A DNA stretch of 32,768 nt, taken from contig JACPWH010000165.1 of NCBI GenBank assembly GCA_016197185.1, positions 1 through 32,768 on the forward strand. Reading direction: 5' to 3'. Numbering within the stretch: the first letter of the stretch is position 1; each line of letters begins with the position of its first letter. Under the pieces are notes generated by a model that was not told the origin of the DNA, searched no databases, and worked only from the letters and a program-made list of their open reading frames with translations. Shown here one piece after another: positions 17,787-28,400 of the stretch. A program made the translations under genes and the position numbers. The DNA is from Ignavibacteriota bacterium. Lineage in GTDB: Bacteria; Bacteroidota; Ignavibacteria; Kapaibacteriales; UBA961.

Positions 17787-17866
17787 AACGTTCTCCGTAA
17801 TAATTCGCTAACTTCTAATATTCTATAATTTAAAGATACCCACCATGTAATTGCAATTGAAGCAAA

Positions 17867-19300
17867 TTACTGTGTAGTACCCGTTGAAAATCCACTTAAT
17901 AAATTAAATTGCCCCTGAGCTTTTAAGTAAATTTCCTGTAGCTTTGTATATTCTTTCCGTAAACTCTCCGCCTGACTGTCTATTCTTTTTTGAAGACTCG
18001 TTGTTTGCTTGGAAACTAACGTTATCTGGCTCTTCAATGAGTCGGTTCTTGTAGTGATTAATCCGTCTGTGCCTAATAGATTCGAAATTGCATTTTTTGC
18101 TTTCACCGCAAAACCGTCTGAAGTTGTAAATAAGTCGGATATCGCTGTAGGATTGGACTCTAAAAAACCTTTCAATGTATCTTTATTTCCAACACTTAAT
18201 GTTCCGTCATCAGCAATCTTAATCCCAATATCGGTTAAATACTTTGGATTACCTGATCCGGCTGTTGTAACTGGGTCGTTAATCAAATTCCGAAGTTTGG
18301 AATATATCGAACGAAGGCTCGGATCTGCCCTTAGTGCCGTTGGGTCTGATTTGAGATAACGAACCGTATCGTTAAAAGTGTCTAAGAATGGCTGAATAAC
18401 CGAACTTGCAAGCTTATCCGTATCAACGGCAGTGGTAAGAGTTAAGGGAGAATCCGAAACACTTTGCGCCTTATTGAGTGTAAATGTAACTCCGGCGACC
18501 ACATCGCTGAATGTGTTGGTATCTCGTGTAACTTGAACGCCATTCACTTGAATTTGAGAATCCAAATCAGCATAATTTGCAAGTTTATATCCGGCATCAG
18601 TTGAAGTCGAAACAGTTCGTGTTGCGCTGTTCGGGTTAAGAGCTGCCTGTGTAATCCCAATATCACCAAGAATTTCCCCGTCTGTAAAATTGACTTGTGT
18701 CGCTGCTCCAGTTGTTTTGGAAGTAAAAGTCAAACGGGCAGTTGTTGAGGTATCTTTTACAACTGTTGCGGTCACAGTTGAAGATGTATTTCCGTTTACC
18801 GCAGCAGCAATTTTTGCAAGTGCAGTTTCGTTTGTCTCACCGGAATCGAATGTTACATCAGAAGATATTCCATTGATAACGATAGACTTGGTAGTACTAA
18901 CAAAAGCATACGGATCAGCCAGATTTTTTTTCCCCGACACAAGAATATCATTTGAAGCCAATCTATCTACTTTTAGGGTTCCGACTCCGATTGTAGCCCC
19001 TGCTTCGGCTGTTGCGGTTAATACCGAAGTATCGCTTACACTGATTTTCTTTGCATTGAATGTTGCAGCAGCTCCGTCAGCCAGGAATCCATCAGCTTTT
19101 GCAGTTAAGGCTTCTAATTTACTACGGAATTTATTTAGATAGGTTTGCCTGAATTCAAGGGTAGATTGTTTTGTTTTTAGCTTGTCGATTCCGGCTTGCT
19201 TTGTCTTGCGGAAAGCATCAATTAACAAATCACTCGACGACTGGCTTCCTGATGAAAGCCCGTTGCCGACTGATAATGCGGTTCCTAAAAGATCTGCCAT
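17867..19300 (-). CDS. fliD: Flagellar hook-associated protein 2 (filament cap)
   Basis: N-terminal SSGSQSSSDLLIDAFRKTKQAGIDKLKTKQSTLEFRQTYLNKFRSKLEALTAKA; FSDVVAGVTFTLNKA; LTDIGIKIADDGTLSVG; C-terminal coiled coil ...LRKEYTKLQEIYLKAQGQFNLL. Confidence 0.95.
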   Translation of the reverse strand: MADLLGTALSVGNGLSSGSQSSSDLLIDAFRKTKQAGIDKLKTKQSTLEFRQTYLNKFRSKLEALTAKADGFLADGAAATFNAKKISVSDTSVLTATAEAGATIGVGTLKVDRLASNDILVSGKKNLADPYAFVSTTKSIVINGISSDVTFDSGETNETALAKIAAAVNGNTSSTVTATVVKDTSTTARLTFTSKTTGAATQVNFTDGEILGDIGITQAALNPNSATRTVSTSTDAGYKLANYADLDSQIQVNGVQVTRDTNTFSDVVAGVTFTLNKAQSVSDSPLTLTTAVDTDKLASSVIQPFLDTFNDTVRYLKSDPTALRADPSLRSIYSKLRNLINDPVTTAGSGNPKYLTDIGIKIADDGTLSVGNKDTLKGFLESNPTAISDLFTTSDGFAVKAKNAISNLLGTDGLITTRTDSLKSQITLVSKQTTSLQKRIDSQAESLRKEYTKLQEIYLKAQGQFNLLSGFSTGTTQ

Positions 19301-19381
19301 GATTGCACCCTCCCGTCGGGAGAAAATATAACGCTAAAAGTAAAACTAAATTGATTGCAGACTATACGTATTATCTGTAAA

Positions 19382-19729
19382 CTACTCTAAATTAAATGCG
19401 ATTGCCCATGTGTTCCGAAGTTCTTGCATAATTTTCAATGCTTCATCGGATTTCTTTTGGGTAATACATCTCTGGCAATATTCATAAAGACGATAAAGCC
19501 TTGTGGATGATTCCTCATATTCGAAATTCAATGCGCCCATAAGTTCTATCAGGACTCTGTTCATACGAGTTACGTCGTTCCGTTTGCAGCTGACTATGAA
19601 TAGATCGTATGTCTTGAGCGTTATTTTTTCAGGGCTCCACGTAAGAACTTCCTGATCAAGGTAGGATGGAACATTTCCATCACCACCATATAATTTTCTT
19701 GCAGCTAATTGCTGCGCCGGTGTTGGCAT
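19382..19729 (-). CDS. fliS: Flagellar export chaperone FliS
   Basis: Y.....VLTWSPEKITLKTYDLFIVSCKR....MNRVLIELMGALNFEYEESSTRLYRLYEYCQRCI...; position between fliC and fliD. Confidence 0.85.
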   Translation of the reverse strand: MPTPAQQLAARKLYGGDGNVPSYLDQEVLTWSPEKITLKTYDLFIVSCKRNDVTRMNRVLIELMGALNFEYEESSTRLYRLYEYCQRCITQKKSDEALKIMQELRNTWAIAFNLE

Positions 19730-19839
19730 AGTTAATTCAGTTAAAAAATGAGTTGAAAAACACCATTATTATTCATCAAAGCAAGAACTCAAATAACGTG
19801 CCACTCCGTTTTTCACTATCAAAACTTTTAAGTATAATA

Positions 19840-19869
19840 CAGAAAGGCGGGGAGAAATCCGCCTTTCTG
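19840..19869 (-). terminator. Stem-loop between flagellin and fliS (terminator or attenuator)
   Basis: 11-bp perfect stem CAGAAAGGCGG (19840-19850) / CCGCCTTTCTG (19859-19869); only weakly U-rich downstream on the minus strand. Confidence 0.6.
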
Positions 19870-19937
19870 CATTATTTGTTTTCTTTGCAATTATTATTGA
19901 TTAGCCACCAATGATAATTGTTTTATCCTGAATACTC

Positions 19938-20873
19938 TTATCTGAATAATTGCAAGAATTGTTGCGGATTTTGATTTGCTTGCGACAATGTAATAATCGA
20001 AGTTTGTTGCAAGAATTGTGCTTTCACGAGTTCTAATTGTTCTGTTGCAACATCTGTATCTTGGATACGGGAAATAGCAGCATTGTAATTTGTGATTTGT
20101 GATTTGAGCGAATCAGTTTGCGAAGCCAAACGATTGGAAACTCCTCCAAGATAAGAAGCAACTTTATTGACGTTGTCAAGAGCCGATGCCAAACTTGTGA
20201 GAGTTGTTGAAATGTTCGCTGTAGCGAAGATACCCAAATCGCTACTGCTGATTGAGCTGAGAGAGTTCAAATCCAAACCTGAAACACCTGCAAAATTACC
20301 GTTACCTGTTACTGTGGTAAGGAAATTTCCGGTAATGTTAAAGTTTGTAGAACTTGCTTGAGTTGTCAAATCAACTGCAAGAGTCAGCAAAGAATTGCTT
20401 GCTGTAAAACCAATAACGAAGTCACCTGAGAATGTACCGTCTATCAATTGGCTTCCACCGAATACGGTTGAATCTACAATTGTTTGGATTTGTTGAGCAA
20501 AACGATATGCCGATTGTGCAAGAGCCACCTTTTCGTTTGTTCCAAGAGCACCGGATGATGCTGTTGAAGCTGCATCTTTAATGCTCGTAAGCAGGTTGTT
20601 GATGTTGTCAAAAGCATCCTGAGCTATATTTGCAACACTTTCTGCATCACCTACTGCTCCGAGTGCAGCTTTAAGTGCACCATTACGTGCTTGCAAAGAC
20701 CGTGATGTAATATAACCTGCAACATCATCTGATGCTGAATTGATGCGCTTTCCTGTTGAAAGACGTAATTGACGTAAAGCAACGTTACTGCTTGATGCCT
20801 GAAGAGCGTTGTACGCATTTTCGGCGGGAGTGTTGGTGCGGATACGTCCGGCACCTGATACTGCTGAGGGCAT
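19938..20873 (-). CDS. fliC: Flagellin
   Basis: N-terminal D0/D1 (NALQASSSNVALRQLRLSTGKRINSASDDVAGYITSRSLQARNGAL) and C-terminal D1/D0 (SRIQDTDVATEQLELVKAQFLQQTSIITLSQANQNPQQFLQLFR); SD sequence GGAGG upstream of ATG. Confidence 0.96.
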   Translation of the reverse strand: MPSAVSGAGRIRTNTPAENAYNALQASSSNVALRQLRLSTGKRINSASDDVAGYITSRSLQARNGALKAALGAVGDAESVANIAQDAFDNINNLLTSIKDAASTASSGALGTNEKVALAQSAYRFAQQIQTIVDSTVFGGSQLIDGTFSGDFVIGFTASNSLLTLAVDLTTQASSTNFNITGNFLTTVTGNGNFAGVSGLDLNSLSSISSSDLGIFATANISTTLTSLASALDNVNKVASYLGGVSNRLASQTDSLKSQITNYNAAISRIQDTDVATEQLELVKAQFLQQTSIITLSQANQNPQQFLQLFR

Positions 20874-20901
20874 AATAAACCTCCATGTAATAAGACCTAA
20901 A

Positions 20902-20927
20902 GTTTGGGCGTCCTGCCGTTATGTTTA
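20902..20927 (-). promoter_or_regulatory. Possible sigma-28 (FliA) promoter of flagellin
   Basis: Minus strand TAAA (20927-20924)-N14-GCCCAAAC (20909-20902), compared with TAAA-N15-GCCGATAA; about 30 nt before the ATG. Confidence 0.35.
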
Positions 20928-21356
20928 AGTTCCGAATTCAATTCTCGACACAAACTGTGGAAAACTTTAGAAAATATTTTTTAAAAGATTCAGATAGATC
21001 AATTGTACTCTGATTAATTGAGCTCATGCCTGTGTGCTCCTGTTCATAATATTACCGGTGATATAACCGGACTGTTCTCCGAGTATGAGACTGTTGAAGA
21101 ACCGTCAGATAAATAATGCAACAATTTTAAAAATAATTTATTTACGTTTGCTAATCCGAAAGAGTCCTCAGACGAGGAATCTCAGTTTGCTGCTCTGCCA
21201 TTCTTAACTAAACGTGCAAATAGCATACTCGGTGGATTCAGAATAACGAACAAACAAAAGATGTCATATTGCGTTCATAAGGGAACTTTCTTGGTGGTTG
21301 GAAGTATAAGTTCTGCCAATTTAATCCACTATAGTCAAACTTGTAATACCACTAAA

Positions 21357-21375
21357 GAAGTTTTTCGAAAACTTC
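21357..21375. repeat. Perfect inverted repeat GAAGTTTT-TCG-AAAACTTC
   Basis: 8-bp arms read directly; lies in the ~690-bp divergent intergenic region between flagellin and ogg. Confidence 0.6.
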
Positions 21376-21562
21376 ACTTCTTAATATTGGAAATATTTTT
21401 TTATGAATTCGATATAGTAAAGAATGAATATGTTTCCATAGGTTACGTTGTATGATAGAAATTTAACAACTTTACTATAATTATTCTACGTTCTCCCACC
21501 TAGTTTATTATCATTAAAATTCAGAATTCTATTATTTTTAAAGAAATTAGAAGAAAAGAAAA

Positions 21563-22192
21563 ATGGATACGGGATTTACATTTCCTGAGGAACTTCGTGA
21601 AGCATATCAAAAGCAACACATAGAAATCAAACAAAAACTTGAAGATTTTACAAACGTAAAACCTGAAGAATATTTCTATGAATTATGCTTTACACTCTGT
21701 ACGCCACAGTCAAAAGCAAAGAATGCAATACGTGTGATTGGAATTCTAAAGGAAATGAATTTCAAGAATGAAATGTTCAACCCTGCTGAAATTTTGCGAT
21801 TACCCGAGCATTATATCAGATTCCATAATCAAAAAGGAATATCACTGATGCAAGCCCGGCAGAACTATGCCACTATTGAACAAGAAATTCTTTCTTCATC
21901 ATCTGCTTATCAAAAACGGGAATGGCTCGTTCGAAATGTTCGCGGAATAGGAATGAAAGAGGCAGCACATTTTCTGAGGAATATTGGAATCTTTGGTACT
22001 GCCATATTAGACAGACATATTCTGAAACATCTCGCTTCGTGTGGTGTCATTGATGCTCCGGTATCACTTTCTCCGTCACTCTATATAGAAATTGAAAAAA
22101 AATGGCAAAAGTTTTCGGATTGGGTAGGAATTCCGTTAGATGAAATGGATTTGCTGTTTTGGAGCCAAGAAACAGGTGAGATTTTGAAATGA
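21563..22192 (+). CDS. N-glycosylase/DNA lyase, Ogg2 (archaeal-type 8-oxoguanine DNA glycosylase/AP lyase)
   Basis: EEYFYELCFTLCTPQSKAKNAIRVI, REWLVRNVRGIGMKEAAHFLRNIGIFGTAILDRHILKHL (HhH motif with catalytic Lys and Asp), SPSLYIEIEKKW, LDEMDLLFWSQETGEILK. Layout recalls archaeal Ogg2 proteins. Confidence 0.9.
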   Translation: MDTGFTFPEELREAYQKQHIEIKQKLEDFTNVKPEEYFYELCFTLCTPQSKAKNAIRVIGILKEMNFKNEMFNPAEILRLPEHYIRFHNQKGISLMQARQNYATIEQEILSSSSAYQKREWLVRNVRGIGMKEAAHFLRNIGIFGTAILDRHILKHLASCGVIDAPVSLSPSLYIEIEKKWQKFSDWVGIPLDEMDLLFWSQETGEILK

Positions 22193-22250
22193 TTATGAAA
22201 TAAATCTATAGTTAAACCATCTACAAGTGTGAATTTACAGTTCAAGTTCG

Positions 22251-22258
22251 TATTTTTG
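22251..22258 (+). promoter_or_regulatory. Bacteroidota -7-like element TATTTTTG upstream of the FG-GAP gene (no clear -33 TTTG)
   Basis: Matches TAnnTTTG, about 145 bp upstream of the probable ATG at 22403. Confidence 0.4.
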
Positions 22259-22402
22259 CAAGGATAAGAGATTATTAGGTATAATTCTTGCTTCCGATAT
22301 CTATCTAAATTCGAAATAAAAGCAACCGGTTTCGATAGAATTTTCTATCCACAACAAAGCAATTACAAGTTAAATTTTCATAAATAATTGAAGGATTTCC
22401 AC

Positions 22403-25400
22403 ATGAAGAGCAAATGGTATTTATTGTCAATGACGGCAGCGATAGCAATTGGTGCTATCAGTTGGTCGCATTTTGGCAGCTGCCCGTTATCATCGGACAA
22501 GCAAAAAGCTACGCAACCGACAGCTAAAGCAGATATTGACCAAAACTGGTATGCAAAAGTAACACAAGATATTACCAAAAGTGAATATTTTATTCGTTAC
22601 CAAGACAAAACAAAAAGCTATCAAAGTCCTAACCGTTCACAAAATTTACGAATAACGTATTTTGACAACGGTTTTTCACTCTCTCCCCGAACAGAAAACG
22701 GTAAGGCATGGAACGTTGATATGCGCCTTACATCGGTATCCAAAGGTGATAAAGGCTTATCTCTTGCCGGAACAGATATTCAAGTAAAAGACAATCGGAT
22801 GACAGCCGAAAACGCTGACATTCAAATTGAATATCTCAATAAATCAGAGGGTATGCGCCAAAACTTTTTGGTGAAAAACAAGCCCGTCGGTTCGCTTCCA
22901 CTTACACTTACTCTAAAAACAACAACAGATTTACAACCACTCCAACAAGGCAGTGATGCCATTTTGTTTGTTGAGAAAAATCATCACAATAAAGGGAAAG
23001 TGTGGTATAAAGACCTCAATGTGTGGGATGCTACACACTCTAAGCTCTCTGCAAAGATGGAATTGCACGGCACATCGCTCAACTTGGTGGTGGATGACCG
23101 TAACGCAGTTTATCCTGTAACTGTTGACCCATTATCAACCACAGCAGATTGGACAATCGAAAGCAATCAGGCAGATGGTCAATTGGGTTGGAGTATTGCT
23201 CCTGCAGGTGATGTAAACGGTGACGGTTTTACCGATGTTTTGGTAGGAAGTCCAAAATATGACAATGGCGAAACAGACGAAGGCGCAGTATTTGTTTATC
23301 ATGGATCGGCAACAGGCTTGGGAGCACAAGCATCAAAAAGTTTGGAAATCAATCAAGCAGGTGCAAGTTTTGGCTGGAGCGTTTCTACTGCAGGTGATGT
23401 AAATAAAGACGGCTATCAAGATATTATTGTAGGTGCACCTACCTTCCAAAACGGTCAGGCAAGCGAAGGAGCGATATTTGTATTTTTAGGTGGAGCAACA
23501 GGTGTAAGTACTACAGCTGCAGCCACACGTGAAAGCGATCAAGCAGGAGCACAATTTGGATATTCAGTTGCATGTGCAGGAAGAATTAACGCCGACGACT
23601 CTTCTGATGTTATTGTGGGTGCCCCCTATTTCGACAATGTAGAAATTGATGAAGGTAGTGTATTCGTTTATTATGGCGGGAAAACAGGATTGCGTTCTGA
23701 TGCACCTTGGACAGCAGAGAGCAACCAAGATGGTGCACGCATGGGCTGGAGCGTAGCAGGAAATACTGATTTCAACCGCGATACTAAAAGCGATATTGCC
23801 GTAGGAACTCCATTATGGGATAACGGTCAGACAAACGAAGGTTTAGTAAGTGTATTCTATGGTCAGGCAGCAGGCGGATTTACTCCTGCAGCAAATTGGA
23901 CAAGAGAAAGCAACCAAAATGATGCTCAGCTCGGTTACAGTGTTGCAAGTGCAGGTGACGTAAATGGTGACGGTTCTTCCGATCTCATTGCGGGTGCTCC
24001 ATTCTACTCAAACGGAGAATCCAATGAAGGTCGTGTGATGGCATACTATGGGAACACATCAGGTCTTAATACTACAGAAAGTTGGACATCCGAATCCAAT
24101 CAAGTAAATGCACGTTTTGGGCAATCAATTGCAAGTGCAGGAGACATCAATAATGACGGAAACTCAGATATTATTATCGGTGCACCGCTATTTGATGCAG
24201 GCGAAAACGATGAGGGTCGTGTATTTATCTACGAAGGCAGTACAATAGGAATTTCAAGTGTAATCGGATGGATTACCGAAGGCAATCAAGTTAATGCACA
24301 ATATGGAACAACAGTAGCCGGAATCGGTGATGTTAACCGTGACGGCTATAGTGATGTAGCAGTTGGAGCACCATATTATGATAATGGCGAGCTTGACGAA
24401 GGTCGTGCATTCGCATATTATGGTTCAGCAACAGGCATCGGAAGTGCTGTCGGTGTTTTTGAAAGTAATAAAGTCGGCGGTCAAATGGGATTCAGTGTAG
24501 CAAGTGCCGGTGATGTAAACGGTGACGGCTTTAGTGATATGATAGTAGGCGTACCGGGAGCAGACTTTGGTCAGGCCGGTGAAGGCAAGGCATATATTTT
24601 TGCCGGTAGTGCAAGCGGAGTAAATACTACTCCGGCATGGAGCTATGAAAGCAATCAAACCGGTGCTGCATTCGGATACAGCGTATCCACAGCCGGTGAT
24701 ATTAATGCTGACGGTTATTCTGATGTTATTGTCGGTGCACCTCTTTTCGACAGTGCTCAGACTGATGAAGGACGAGCATTCGCATTTTATGGCAGTGCAG
24801 GCAGTGCAGCAGTAACTCCAAGTTGGTCAACAGGAATCAGTCAGGCTGGAGCACATTTCGGTACATCCGTAGCCTGTGTGGGCGATTTGAATAAAGATAC
24901 TTACAGTGAAATTGCAATCGGTGCACCGTATGCTGACAGTGGACAAACCGACGAGGGTATGGTATTTGTCTATCGTGGCTCTCTGCTCGGTGTAAATTCT
25001 ACTGCTGCTTGGATTGGTGAAGGTAATCAAGCCAACGCTCATTATGGATGGAGTATTGCAAGTGCCAATGATATTAATGGTGACGGTTACGCAGATATAG
25101 TAGTCGGCGCGCCAGATGCAAATGCCGATGCCGATGGAGCAACCGAAGGAAGAGTATATGCATATTATGGAAGTACTACTTTCCCGCAAGCAAGCGCAAG
25201 TTGGTTTGCTGATACCCAACAAGACGGTGCAGATTTCGGTACAAGTGTATCAAGTGCAGGTGATGTAAATGGAGACGGGTACTGCGATTTGATTATCGGT
25301 ATTCCTAATTTCCAAAATGGACAAACCGGCGAAGGTAGAGCGGTAGTATATTATGGCGGCGCAAGCGGACCCGGTACAGTTCCCAACTGGACTATGGAGG

Positions 25401-28400
25401 TTAATCAAGCAAATGCTGAATTCGGTTATGCCGTTAGCGGTGGCGGTGATATTAATGGTGACGGCTATGCTGACGTTATTGTCGGCGCACCGAGCTATAC
25501 AAACGGACAACAAAGTGAAGGCAGTATGTTTGTTTATTTTGGAAGTGCAACAGGTTTATCCCTCGCTGCAAATATGACAGCTGAAAGTGATCAGGCAAAT
25601 TCAGATTTTGGAGCATCTGTCGCAATCGCAGGTGATTTCAACGGTGATGGCTATAGTGACATCTATGCTGGATGCCCCGGATATGATAATGGTCAAAACG
25701 ACGAAGGTCGTGTTTATGTATATGCCGGTAAATATAACGGAGTAAGTGCAACGGCAAATTGGGCTGTTGACGGCGCACAAGCATTTACCGAATATGGATT
25801 CAGTGTATCTTCTGCCGGCGATGTAAATGGAGACGGTTTTGCTGATGCAGTTGTCTCTGCACCATATTTTGATGCAGCATTTAATGATGAAGGTCGGGTT
25901 TATTTATATTTGGGAAGTGCTGCAGGGCTTTCTGCAACTCCAATAAATTCCCTCTCACCTGTTGGACGCGAAGGTGCTCTTTTTGGATGGAAAGTATCGG
26001 GAGCAGGCGATATCAATGCAGACGGTTTTGCTGATATTATTATCGGTGTTCCATATTATGATGCCAATGGCGGGGCTGATATAGATGCAGGAAGAGTATA
26101 TATTTATTATGGATCGCAAGCAGGATTGACTAATACTCCGACAGTTCTCGAAAGCTCACAAGCAGGTTCTCAGTTCGGGTTCTCAGTTGCAGGAATTGGC
26201 GATGTTAATAATGACGGGTACTCTGATATTGCAATCGGTTCTCCACGTTATGACAATACATTATCCGATGAAGGACGAGTAACTGTATTATACGGAAGCA
26301 GTACAGGCTTAAACACAACAATTTCATGGACACAAGACGGTGAACAAGTAGGTGCATTCTATGGTAATAGTGTAGCCGGAGCAGGTGATGTAAACCGAGA
26401 TGGAATTTCCGACCTGATTGTAGGTGCATATCTTTATGACAACGGACAGCCTGATGAAGGACGGGCATATATTTATTATGGTACTACTAACGGACTCTCC
26501 ACAGTAGCAGCTTGGACTTCCGAAAGCAATCAAGAAGGTGCTCAGTACGGATTTACAGTTTCCGGTGCAGGCGATGTAAACGGAGACAGCTACAGTGATG
26601 TACTTGTAAGTGCAATTTGGTATAACGGCACTTTCTCTAATGAAGGACGGGTATATCTCTACAATGGCGGTGCAAGCGGTGTGGCTGCAACTCCTTCATG
26701 GACAGCCGTAGGTGCGCAAGAGGCAGCTGAATTTGGCAAAGGTATTTCGGCAGCCGGTGATGTAAACGGTGATGGATACGGTGATATTCTTATTGGTTCA
26801 CCCCTCTTCGATAACGGTACACAACTTGATGCTGGCAGAGTGTATCTTTATAACGGATCAAGCACAGGACTTTCTGCTACTGCCTCTTGGATGGGTGATC
26901 CAAGCCAAGAGAATACTGAATTTGGAAGCAGTGTTGCAGGTTTAGGTGATGTTAACGGTGACGGATATGCTGACTTTGCTGTTGGTGCAAGGCATTTCGA
27001 TAATACTCTTAAAGACAGAGGTCGTGTAGCGGTATTTTATGGTAATGGTATTGCCGGTACTCAAGTAGCCCCACAGCAATTCCGAGCAGACTTTACCGCT
27101 TCGATTGTTCCGCCATTACGTCCTCAATCGGCAACCTCAGTTGGATTACAGGTATTTGGCAGAACACCTGTAGGAAGAAGCGAAGTAAAAGCACAATTTG
27201 AAGTAAAGCCACTTAGTGTAGCTTTCAACGGTACAGGCTTAGTTGTTACCCCTTCTTGGACAAGCGTAGGTACAGCAGGTACGGCTATGAATCAAGTAAT
27301 AGCAGGACTTACCAACGCTACTTCCTATAAATGGCGTGTTCGTTTCCAATACCGCGCAAGCAACGGTACTCTCCAACCATACAGCAGGTGGTACACAAAT
27401 GGATTCATTGCCCCAACTGAAACAGATTTCCGCACAGGGTCAGTTTGTAATTTGGCAGTAAATGCCGGTACTGATATTACCGTCTGTATGGGTAACGGTA
27501 AAGTTATCGGTAAAGTAGCTACAGGCGGCATTGATCCTGTGACATATTCATGGGCTCCTGCTGAAGGATTAAGTTCTGCAAGCGTTCCTACTCCTTTGGC
27601 TAATCCGCAAGTACCGACTACGTACATCGTTACTGTAAATGATGCTAACGGTTGCGTATCACGTGATACAGTTATGGTGGACGTAAAGCCAAATCTTTCG
27701 GTAACAGTTGGTAACGATCTTTTTGTTTGCTCAGGCGAATCAGTTCAACTAAGCTCACAATTGACCGGTGGAACTGCTCCGTTTGTGTATGCTTGGTTGC
27801 CTTCATTCTCGCTTAATTCGGCAGCTATTAAAAATCCGATTGCGTTTCCTTCTGTAAATACAACGTATATTCTGACTGTAACTGACTTTAATAATTGTAT
27901 TTCACGTGATACTATTACAGTAGGTGTGAATCCTTTAGCTGCCCGTCCTGATATTACTCAATCGAAAGATACACTTATTTCGTCTCCGGCAGTTAAATAC
28001 CAATGGGCGAAAAATGGAAATGACATCCCGGGTGCTACCTCGCAAAAATACACTTACTCTCCAACAGGAAAAGGTACTTATACAGTAACTATTACAAATG
28101 AAGATGGCTGTAAAGCTACTTCCAATCCTCGCACTGTAGGCAGTCCGTCAGATGTTGATGAACTTTCAACTGTCGGAGTGAAAATCTACCCAAATCCGGT
28201 TTACAATCAAATGACTCTTCAAGCTGACCTCGAAAATCCGTCTGAAGTACGTATTATGGTTGACAATCTGTTAGGTGGAAGAATGCTTACAATGAGTGAA
28301 ATGGCTCAAGCTGGAAGTTATAACAAGAATATTGATCTTGAAAACCTTCCTACAGGTGTATATCTGCTCCACATTTATATTGATGGTAAGCACGGTGTAC

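Noticed and set aside
21261-21455. 64-aa plus-strand ORF in the flagellin-ogg intergenic region
   Set aside because: No homology-like features, overlaps a palindrome and repeat-like debris.
23135-26533. Several minus-strand ORFs (64-131 aa) inside the FG-GAP gene
   Set aside because: They recur because the sense strand is repetitive; mutual similarity reflects the repeat, not a gene family.
23148-27054. Possible non-coding tandem array
   Set aside because: Repeats are in frame and diverged at synonymous positions; they encode FG-GAP units.
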